DNA from: Candidatus Bathyarchaeota archaeon
Lineage (GTDB): Archaea > Thermoproteota > Bathyarchaeia > Bathyarchaeales > Bathyarchaeaceae
Reading direction: 5' to 3'
NCBI GenBank assembly: GCA_029883255.1
Contig: JAOUJL010000028.1
Span: 1 to 12,228 of the forward strand
DNA length: 12,228 bases
In this document: positions 1-4,995 of the stretch, piece by piece
Numbering within the stretch: position 1 is the stretch's first letter
How the letters are laid out: the number at the start of each line of letters is the position of its first letter
The notes under the pieces: model-generated
Told to the model about the DNA's origin: nothing
The model's database searches: none
Seen by the model: only the letters and a program-made list of their open reading frames with translations
Translations under genes and position numbers: made by a program

Positions 1-222
1 AACCCGGGTCCAGATGGGTGGAGAGTCAGAGAAAGTGATATCGTCGGCAAATATACAGGGGTTAAAGTGCCGTTGCTGGGTCATATCGCCCTGTTTTTTG
101 AGCCTCTCCAAGTAAAAGTTGCCTTCATTTTGTTGTGGATCATTCTTCTAATAATCCTAGAGTTGATTCCTCTATTTAGAGAGAAGGTTGAGGAAAGACA
201 AACTGAAACCAAGCTTCAATAA
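1..222 (+). CDS. Type I signal peptidase, C-terminal part (partial)
   Basis: The window opens inside a reading frame of 73 codons ending in TAA. The first residues, NPGPDGWRV followed by ESDIVGKYTGVKVPLLGH, match the last conserved box of archaeal/eukaryotic-type (S26B, Sec11-like) signal peptidases, where a KGDxN motif precedes a 'PD.W.V...D.vGKv....P.lG' segment. The catalytic Ser and Lys/His boxes would lie upstream, outside the window. A hydrophobic helix (about residues 42-58, rich in I and L) and a charged tail REKVEERQTETKLQ form the C-terminus, consistent with membrane anchoring. The family cleaves signal peptides from Sec-exported proteins on the outer face of the membrane, which would include the secreted proteins encoded further right, though nothing links them genetically. 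Family assignment is from motif memory on a short fragment. Confidence 0.72.
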   Translation, partial: NPGPDGWRVRESDIVGKYTGVKVPLLGHIALFFEPLQVKVAFILLWIILLIILELIPLFREKVEERQTETKLQ

Positions 223-388
223 ACAGATTGCCTAGACCGGAGATATCCCCCGAAGTCCTTACTATTAGTTGGCTTTTCTCTATATTGATATACCCTGTGA
301 AGTAAAGCCAGATCTAACAGATAAATGTTATTCTATAATCATGCACGCATTTGATGAGTGATTAACTAAACGCGTAGTAAGTCTTCAA

Positions 389-529
389 TCATTTTTGGCA
401 ATACTCAGCTTCAAATGAGAACATTTCGATTCTTTTGCATAAATATTCATTTAGATCTCCCAGAAGTTCTTTCAATTGTGAGATGATGTTATCAATATTT
501 TTAACTGAAATGCTTTGGCGTGCATGCAT
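389..529 (-). CDS. Possible 46-aa helical small protein
   Basis: On the minus strand an ATG lying inside a TGCATGCATGCA tract opens 46 codons ending in TGA. After MHARQS the product reads like protein, with regular hydrophobic spacing (NIDNIISQLKELLGDLNEYL) suggesting an amphipathic helix, followed by EMFSFEAEYCQK. No Shine-Dalgarno is obvious and I recognise no family. The start sitting within a repeat tract suggests that the original 5' end may have been altered, so this could be the tail of a larger decayed gene. The rest of 223-660 holds no other convincing gene. It could be a chance frame; the codon pattern is the only support. Confidence 0.33.
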   Translation of the reverse strand: MHARQSISVKNIDNIISQLKELLGDLNEYLCKRIEMFSFEAEYCQK

Positions 530-660
530 GCACTCTTGTTTTTGAAAAGAAGTCCTAGACGACACTAAGAAAGAAACAAGGTAGATTGAGTGAGGTTTTT
601 TGGGTTGTTTACTCCTGCCTTTTTGGTAAAAAGTTGGGGTCTGTTTCCCTTAATACTTCT

Positions 661-1476
661 CTATCTTCTTGACGGGGCTTTTGTGAAGGTTTCTATAGGC
701 GTAAACATTTTCTTGACGTAGGACTGCCACGATGGCTGAGAATAAACGTCCAACATTGAAGTTGGGATGCCTGTTCCTGCAAAAGAAGTCTTCAAACCCC
801 AACCGAGATAACTTGCCACTTCGTATGGGTTGAAATGATAGTTCAAGATTAGGTGATTGGTTCTAAAGTGCCGCAAGCTACGCGGGTGAATCGTTGGATA
901 AAAGATCTTAAGGTTTCTCTTCACGATATTCTGTAATGTCATTCGTGTCATGTCTAACCTTAGCCCATGATTCCAGCTCCATGCGGGAGTTCGTTTGTGT
1001 TTCTCAGCTTGTTTCCGAATGAAATGCAAAAGATCCAGAACCCACGGCTCATACTTGGTGGAACACGGAAGGGCAACCGTCTTCCACACTACCTTAGGTT
1101 CTTCTCCCTCATTTTTTGGCTTCTTAAACCGCTTTGCCACTAGACTTCTTATAAGCAAAACTTTCTCTTTCTTTCCTTTAATCTTGTAGTCCGTAAAGCT
1201 GCAATGCATAGCTCTGCCATAAGGTTTTGAAGCTTGATGTTCCAGCTCCCATGGCGTAATTTTTGTGATCACTTCGCTACATCTGAAGGCTCCGAGATAA
1301 AGCAACTTGATGATCGCTGCTTCCTCAAAATCTTTTAAAGTGTTTACTGTTTCTCGGAACTCTGACAGACTTGGAACCTCAGACTCCTGAATCTGCAAAT
1401 CCTCAAACATTGTCTCTATCCTGTTCAAACTACCTGACCATACATATTGCGAACAGGTTAGATAGCTTTTTGCCAA
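661..1476 (-). CDS. Tyrosine recombinase / phage-type integrase
   Basis: A 271-aa protein with the layout of the tyrosine recombinase catalytic domain. The first catalytic Arg is R65 in LYLGAFRCSEV (family 'tGlR.sEl'). Box II is PRSLRHFRTNHLI (residues 198-210) with R202; the usual HxxR His is replaced by Arg (R199), giving RxxR. The 'LGW' turn is at 224-226 and the likely nucleophile is Y245 in MLDVYSQPSW (Y253 is an alternative). Only about 45 residues precede the catalytic domain, so the N-terminal core-binding domain is short or lost. The start is a TTG directly after an in-frame TAA; the next Met is residue 23. Such enzymes integrate or excise mobile elements or resolve dimers. The neighbouring Orc1/Cdc6 fragment fits a decayed integrated element. 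No tRNA or att repeat is visible nearby. Confidence 0.82.
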   Translation of the reverse strand: MAKSYLTCSQYVWSGSLNRIETMFEDLQIQESEVPSLSEFRETVNTLKDFEEAAIIKLLYLGAFRCSEVITKITPWELEHQASKPYGRAMHCSFTDYKIKGKKEKVLLIRSLVAKRFKKPKNEGEEPKVVWKTVALPCSTKYEPWVLDLLHFIRKQAEKHKRTPAWSWNHGLRLDMTRMTLQNIVKRNLKIFYPTIHPRSLRHFRTNHLILNYHFNPYEVASYLGWGLKTSFAGTGIPTSMLDVYSQPSWQSYVKKMFTPIETFTKAPSRR

Positions 1477-1497
1477 TTCGGAGAATTATGGCAAAAA
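1467..1497. promoter_or_regulatory. Inverted repeat over the integrase start codon
   Basis: Left arm TTTTTGCCAATTC (1467-1479) and right arm GAATTATGGCAAAAA (1483-1497) are complementary except for a two-base bulge, with a 3-nt centre. The repeat covers the TTG start of the minus-strand integrase. It could be an operator for autoregulation, an RNA hairpin hiding the start, or a recombinase core site; the sequence alone does not decide. Confidence 0.45.
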
Positions 1498-1573
1498 ACA
1501 ATGGTTCTGACGGGAAAACTCGCCTCTAAGCGCCTTATTCCGCTATGGTACTTAATTATTTATAATGGCGCAT

Positions 1574-1687
1574 CTAATAGAAAGACGTTCCAAAATACTT
1601 AGACTGTAGAACTCGTTTTTCTTTAAACTCTTCTTTGATCTCTCTATAGAAGACAACAAAGTAAAATGGATCCCTGTAGTCTACAAT
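1574..1687 (-). pseudogene. Coding remnant without a start
   Basis: The minus strand carries 37 sense codons between two TAG stops with no ATG, GTG or TTG at the beginning: IVDYRDPFYFVVFYREI followed by KEEFKEKRVLQSKYFGTSFY. The aromatic and charged pattern looks like a real protein rather than noise, so I read it as the C-terminal remnant of a lost gene between the integrase and the Orc1/Cdc6 fragment. I recognise no family. It might equally be chance. Confidence 0.25.
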
Positions 1688-1695
1688 CTACTTAG

Positions 1696-2094
1696 GAGCG
1701 CGCGCTGGCGGCAGGCGATGCGAGGATAGCGATACAGACCTTGAGGAGTGCTGCCTGTAATGCTGAGCGCACCGGTAAAGATGAGATTACAGAGAGAGAT
1801 GTGGAAGAAGGTTATGAGGCAATAAGTGAGATAAAGAAGAATTATGAGATGGAAAGGTTGACGCCACATCATAGGTTGATTGTTAGGATTCTTAAGCAAC
1901 GCAAGCAAATCTCTTCATCCGATTTTTACGAAATCTACAAACGGCTTGCTAAGAAACAAGAACTTACTGCCAAGTCCCGTAGGAGTTTCAACAACTACAT
2001 CCGCGATCGCGCGCGCGCCGTGGTCAAGATGCAGAGACATTGGTATAGGAGTGGATTTCGCTCCTGCTTTAACCATTTCTTTGATGTAAGCTAA
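1696..2094 (+). pseudogene. Orc1/Cdc6 replication initiator, C-terminal fragment
   Basis: The frame opens right after a TAG (1693-1695) with no start codon for its first 15 codons. The residues ERALAAGDARIAIQTLRSA then CNAERTGKDEITERDVEEGY match the lid / sensor-2 region of archaeal Orc1/Cdc6 AAA+ initiators ('GDaR.Aid.Lr.A...Ae..g...it..hv..A'). LTPHHRLIVRILKQRKQ and the following SDFYEIYKRLAKK match the winged-helix DNA-binding domain. Walker A, Walker B and sensor 1 are absent; about the last third of a usual ~400-aa protein remains. A TTG at 1741 could start a 117-aa product, but that would cut the sensor-2 helix. Near the end a GC run (2008-2018) replaces the expected residues with RARA, and the tail looks degenerate. 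Most likely a relic of a plasmid or virus that entered through the nearby integrase. Confidence 0.7.
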
Positions 2095-2113
2095 ACCAGC
2101 ATACGCGCGCGCA

Positions 2114-2137
2114 TGTGACTGTGGCACAACAGTCACA
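2114..2137. repeat. Hairpin, 9-bp perfect stem
   Basis: TGTGACTGT (2114-2122) and ACAGTCACA (2129-2137) form a perfect stem with a 6-nt loop, just after a CGCGCGCGC run (2104-2112) and the end of the Orc1/Cdc6 fragment, and about 45 nt upstream of the next small gene. It could be a terminator-type hairpin or an operator. Confidence 0.5.
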
Positions 2138-2181
2138 CAACCTTAAAAGCACGTGCATTCGCATAGACTTTTGGTGGTTAA

Positions 2182-2325
2182 ATGCCGGAAAAAGAAAAAA
2201 CCAAGATGAAGAAGTCTGAGAAAAATTGTGTATATGTCTGTGATGTCTGCGGTTGCGAAATAGTGTGTACAACAGCGGGTAGAGGTCCTCTCGTCTGCTG
2301 CGATGAAATAATGTATTGCTGCTAG
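2182..2325 (+). CDS. Desulforedoxin-like Cys-rich mini-protein (47 aa)
   Basis: ATG at 2182, preceded by GGTGG at 6-nt spacing, opens 47 codons ending in TAG. A lysine-rich N-terminus (1-14) is followed by YVCDVCGCEIVCTTAGRG and PLVCCDE. This matches the desulforedoxin / desulfoferrodoxin N-terminal fold ('Y.C..CG..v.v...g.g.LvCCge.M'), where two Cys pairs bind one iron (or zinc). The expected ligands are C20, C23, C39 and C40. Five further cysteines (C16, C25, C29, C46, C47) bring the total to nine, including a CxxCxC and a terminal CC, which is far more than the family needs. Known relatives act in electron transfer or superoxide reduction; here no catalytic desulfoferrodoxin domain follows. 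The antisense frames over this region are shadows. Recognised by motif, not by search. Confidence 0.68.
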   Translation: MPEKEKTKMKKSEKNCVYVCDVCGCEIVCTTAGRGPLVCCDEIMYCC

Positions 2326-2342
2326 TTTCTTGGTGCGCACGC

Positions 2343-2360
2343 TTAGGAATCCATTCCTAA
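2343..2360 (+). terminator. Hairpin after the desulforedoxin-like gene
   Basis: TTAGGAAT (2343-2350) and ATTCCTAA (2353-2360) form a perfect 8-bp stem with a 2-nt centre, 17 nt past the stop, followed by a pyrimidine stretch CCTCTTTATA. The position suits transcript termination or mRNA 3'-end stabilisation; no long U tract follows. Confidence 0.38.
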
Positions 2361-2416
2361 CCTCTTTATAAACGGCTTGGAAACGAATTCCGAAGACCCC
2401 TAACCTTCCCTCTTTT

Positions 2417-2453
2417 TTGTAAAAGCATGCATTCATGCCAAAGCATTTTACAA
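2417..2453. repeat. Inverted repeat TTGTAAAA / TTTTACAA
   Basis: TTGTAAAA (2417-2424) pairs perfectly with TTTTACAA (2446-2453); the loop contains GCATGCATTCATGC, one of the purine-pyrimidine tracts. It lies in the gene-free stretch 2326-2619, which otherwise holds only the 2343 hairpin and repeat copy A. Confidence 0.4.
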
Positions 2454-2501
2454 GGTAGGTGATTCAGGAAAAACAGGGTGGCCAGTAGTAGTCCATTAAC
2501 C

Positions 2502-2540
2502 GTTGGTTGGTTGGGTTAAAATTTAACCCCAAACCCAAAA
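2502..2540 (-). repeat. Palindromic repeat, copy A (39 bp, inverted to copy C)
   Basis: These 39 bases are the exact reverse complement of 9258-9296 (copy C). The core GTTAAAATTTAAC is palindromic, flanked on one side by GGTTGGTTGGG and on the other by CCCCAAACCC. It lies 80 nt upstream of the protease start. It is preceded by GTCCATTAACCG, a string also found in longer form before copy B, so the family unit is larger than the palindrome. Confidence 0.85.
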
Positions 2541-2619
2541 ATGATTGTTGAACATTGAGGTAAATCCCATTGAAAACTTTTTAACTAATTGAATGGACTA
2601 CAGCTAAAATCGTGATGAT

Positions 2620-3411
2620 ATGAAGCAAGAGAATGGGCGAAGTGTTTTTCTTGGTCCTTTCGTTATTCTGATCATTAGCTACTTCATTTATTTCATTCGA
2701 TATCCAATGTGGCAATACTTTACAGCAATAGAACCGATATTCGTTATGTTGATTCTATCTTATCTCACTGTCTTAATTGTAGCTATATTTCTGTTGAAGA
2801 AAGACTTGAAAAAGTCCCTTTCAAAGGTCTTTAAAAATGGTAGCCATTCAATGATTATTGTCGGAATATTTTTTGCTCTAATATATCTTGGACTATGGTA
2901 TCTAATCAGTTTTCTTCTTGGAAGTAAATTTGAATTTACATCTTCGACAATTCTGAGGGATTACGAAACTTACACTTTTTATTCTCTTCCGCTTGCATTC
3001 ACCCTCTATCTTGGATTCTCAGTCTTTGGAGCGTTTGCAGAAGAGGTTGCCTACAGAGGTTATGTCCAGACACGGATTTCATCAAGGTTTGGCTACGTTG
3101 TAGGTATTATTGTCGCTACGTTGTTTTTCTCTTTAGAGCACATCCACATTTTTCAGACAAGTTGGATTTTGAAATTCTTTGAAACACAGTTTCTGCATGT
3201 ACTACTTTTCGGCATCTTTGTCGGCTATCTTTTTTTCAAGAGCAAGAACAACATTTGGAGTGTTTTTTCATTTCATGCTCTATTGAATGTTTTCAGTGTT
3301 TCTGTTCCGATTGTAGTGACTCCAACATTCGAGTTTGCTTATCATATTGCAGAAACAGCGAGTTTCATAACAATAATCCTGCTTCTCCATTTTTTACCCT
3401 CAAAAAAGTAG
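2620..3411 (+). CDS. CPBP family (CAAX-type) intramembrane metalloprotease
   Basis: A 263-aa, strongly hydrophobic protein with about seven to eight predicted membrane helices. The three signature motifs of the CPBP/Abi (PF02517-type) family are present in order: EEVAYRG (E141, E142, R146), FSLEH (F170, H174) and HALLN (H219, N223). In Rce1-type enzymes these Glu and His residues form the metal-dependent active site within the membrane. Archaeal members are usually not prenyl-protein proteases; proposed roles include membrane protein turnover and processing of secreted peptides. The start ATG follows GTGATGA; the length is normal for the family. It stands alone, between palindromic repeat copies A and B, with a 9-bp hairpin 39 nt past its stop. 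Substrates cannot be read from context. Confidence 0.9.
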   Translation: MKQENGRSVFLGPFVILIISYFIYFIRYPMWQYFTAIEPIFVMLILSYLTVLIVAIFLLKKDLKKSLSKVFKNGSHSMIIVGIFFALIYLGLWYLISFLLGSKFEFTSSTILRDYETYTFYSLPLAFTLYLGFSVFGAFAEEVAYRGYVQTRISSRFGYVVGIIVATLFFSLEHIHIFQTSWILKFFETQFLHVLLFGIFVGYLFFKSKNNIWSVFSFHALLNVFSVSVPIVVTPTFEFAYHIAETASFITIILLLHFLPSKK

Positions 3412-3432
3412 CCAAAGAAAATAATTAATTAT

Positions 3433-3448
3433 TAATGCACGCGCATTA
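3433..3448. repeat. Inverted repeat with GC tract
   Basis: TAATGC (3433-3438) and GCATTA (3443-3448) surround ACGC, giving a short alternating purine-pyrimidine palindrome 22 nt past the protease stop. It belongs with the GC/TGCA tract set. Confidence 0.35.
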
Positions 3449-3449
3449 C

Positions 3450-3482
3450 GAGGGGTAAGTTTTCTTTGTTTTTTTACCCCTC
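3450..3482 (+). terminator. 9-bp hairpin with T-rich loop after the protease
   Basis: GAGGGGTAA (3450-3458) and TTACCCCTC (3474-3482) are perfectly complementary; the loop is mostly T (TTTTCTTTGTTTTTTT region). In archaea a T-run alone can terminate transcription, so loop and stem together make a plausible end for the protease transcript. Confidence 0.5.
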
Positions 3483-3576
3483 ACTCTATTTACGTTCTAT
3501 CCATCCTTCCTTAATCCTATTCCATTAATACCCATTAGATGGTACCCAAATCTGGTATACAGGTATAGATCCGTCC

Positions 3577-3640
3577 ATTACCCGTTAACCGTTGTCCAAG
3601 TTGGTTGGTTGGGTTAAAATTTATCCCCAACCAACCAACC
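3577..3640. repeat. Palindromic repeat, copy B
   Basis: Contains the near-perfect palindrome GGTTGGTTGGGTTAAA then ATTTATCCCCAACCAACC (3603-3638), preceded by GTCCATTACCCGTTAACCG, which parallels the sequence before copy A. Arms of about 16 bases differ at only one or two positions, so the single strand could fold into a long hairpin. It lies in the 520-nt gene-free region between the protease and the surface operon. 3641-3720 holds nothing I can name. Confidence 0.75.
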
Positions 3641-3722
3641 TGGGTACATCTACCCCACTTCTTACACCACTATAACCCTACAATTACACAACAACTCCCT
3701 GTAATATTCTCTCAACTCAACT

Positions 3723-3820
3723 AAACAATGTATACTATATACCTAGAGACTACATTGTTTACCTCAGGCCCGAAGTAAACAATGTATACTCTCTTGAATT
3801 CCTATAGAGACTACATTGTT
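3723..3820. promoter_or_regulatory. Two tandem inverted repeats (four AACAATGTA half-sites)
   Basis: AAACAATGTA (3723-3732) pairs with TACATTGTTT (3751-3760), a perfect 10-bp inverted repeat. A second copy, AACAATGTA (3778-3786) with TACATTGTT (3812-3820), follows. The sequences next to the arms are also repeated (TACT after each left arm, AGAGAC before each right arm), so the whole unit was duplicated. Starts of the four half-sites are spaced 27, 27 and 34 nt. They may be a cooperative repressor operator or alternative RNA hairpins upstream of the surface operon. Confidence 0.6.
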
Positions 3821-3823
3821 CAT

Positions 3824-3861
3824 GTTGTGCACTCCCCTAACTTACTGCACAACGCAAGGGG
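3824..3861 (+). promoter_or_regulatory. Hairpin with possible H-type pseudoknot
   Basis: GTTGTGCA (3824-3831) pairs perfectly with TGCACAAC (3846-3853). In the 14-nt loop CCCCT (3834-3838) can pair with AGGGG (3857-3861) just 3' of the stem, the geometry of an H-type pseudoknot. It directly follows the two tandem inverted repeats, so 3723-3861 could be one structured leader or small RNA. Folding is by eye. Confidence 0.42.
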
Positions 3862-3890
3862 ATTGTAATTTCTGGAGAAAATAAAGAGAG

Positions 3891-3908
3891 AATATAATCT
3901 ATTTAAGG
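3891..3908 (+). promoter_or_regulatory. Candidate TATA region for the surface operon
   Basis: AATATAATCTATTTAAGG is the most TATA-like stretch before the operon, preceded by the purine-rich ATAAAGAGAG that could act as a BRE. A start of transcription near 3925-3930 would leave roughly 120 nt of leader before the ATG at 4051. Confidence 0.3.
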
Positions 3909-4050
3909 AACAAACCTTTTTTGTTAAGAAATCTTGACTAAAAATATTTGTTTGGATATTGTAATAGTCAAGAAACCTTTACAAAAACGCCTAAATAACA
4001 CAGAAACCCCTAGTATTATACTGGGAATATACGCAGAAGCATTGTGGAAG

Positions 4051-4995
4051 ATGCTTTACAAGAGTTTAGGCGGCAAGAGAAGAATCCTAACGGCAGCCCT
4101 ACTCTCGACGCTGCTGACTGCAGCGTTAGCTGGGGCCTTACTTGTTAACTTGGCAGCAGCAAATTTTATGTTGCCACCTGAAATTCCTCCCCTCGCAATC
4201 ACGATTCAGCTTCCAGAAAACAAAGTCTACGCTGAAAACAGCATTCCCATAGCCTTCACGATACAAAGGTCGTATCAGGTAACCAGAGAAACATACAATT
4301 ACAGTTTGTACATGTTTGATGAGCCCGACTTGTACACGTGCTTCTTGGATGGCAAGGAGATGATTCTTACGCCGAACCAGGTTTCTGCTGAAACGGACTA
4401 TTACTTGTGCAAGAGGACTTTGTCAGGATTGTCCGAAGGGACCCATAGCCTGGTTATTTTTGTTCACTACACTTACCGTTTCACTATCTGGAGTAACACG
4501 GAGCTCCGCCATACCTCTGGCTACTCTGGCACAGCCTTCACCGTAAACGCAGCTGCACCCCGCGTGTCAGTTCTGTCGCCTAAGCGGGCTAAAACCTACA
4601 ACACAACCACGCTGCCCTTGAACTTCACCGTTTCCGAGCCCGCTGCTTGGTTGGGCTACAGCCTAGACGGCGAAACACCAGTCACTATCACAGGAAACAC
4701 CACTCTCTCCGGCCTCTCAAACGGAACACACACCATAGTAGTCCAAGCGGAAGACACTGCGGGCTCCACAGGAGCATCCACGCCAATCACGTTCAAAGTG
4801 AAAACTCAAGATACACAACCTCAACAAACAGAATCGTCGGAAACCGGACCTCAACCTTCAGAGCCTTTCCCAACAACATGGATTGCAGCCGCAATAGTGA
4901 TAATAGCCGTGGTTGGAGTAGCCCTATTGATCTATTTCACAAAGATCAGGAAAACAACAGGAGGAGAAAACGTAACGCCTGAGGGAGTGATGTGA
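4051..4995 (+). CDS. Secreted, membrane-anchored Ig-like domain protein 1
   Basis: A 314-aa protein. ATG at 4051 begins an ideal signal peptide (LYKSLGGKRR, then a helix LLSTLLTAALAGALLVN, then LAAAN); the frame runs back to a TTG at 3934, but those 39 residues are not signal-like, so I reject that start. The outer part holds two Ig/fibronectin-like beta-sandwich repeats. The second (RVSVLSPKRAKTY to TITFKV) carries the pattern 'YSLDG...vtitGNTTLSGLSnGtHti.v.a.DtaG' shared by the two downstream Ig-like genes. The tail is a QPSEPFPTTW motif, one membrane helix (IAAAIVIIAVVGVALLIYF) and basic TKIRK, resembling archaeal C-terminal sorting/anchor signals. First gene of the surface operon; its stop overlaps the next GTG as GTGA. 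Function unknown; probably cell-envelope structure or adhesion. Confidence 0.82.
   Translation: MLYKSLGGKRRILTAALLSTLLTAALAGALLVNLAAANFMLPPEIPPLAITIQLPENKVYAENSIPIAFTIQRSYQVTRETYNYSLYMFDEPDLYTCFLDGKEMILTPNQVSAETDYYLCKRTLSGLSEGTHSLVIFVHYTYRFTIWSNTELRHTSGYSGTAFTVNAAAPRVSVLSPKRAKTYNTTTLPLNFTVSEPAAWLGYSLDGETPVTITGNTTLSGLSNGTHTIVVQAEDTAGSTGASTPITFKVKTQDTQPQQTESSETGPQPSEPFPTTWIAAAIVIIAVVGVALLIYFTKIRKTTGGENVTPEGVM

Noticed and set aside
2143..2436. 97-aa and 67-aa minus-strand frames over the Cys-rich gene
   Set aside because: Antisense shadows of the desulforedoxin-like gene, with a low-complexity product and no motif.
3723..3820. Possible start of a CRISPR array
   Set aside because: Only two copies, each an inverted repeat with unequal internal spacing, no constant repeat/unique spacer pattern and no cas genes.
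3934..4050. N-terminal 39-codon extension of the first Ig-like protein from a TTG
   Set aside because: The residues are not signal-like and precede a complete signal peptide that starts at ATG 4051.
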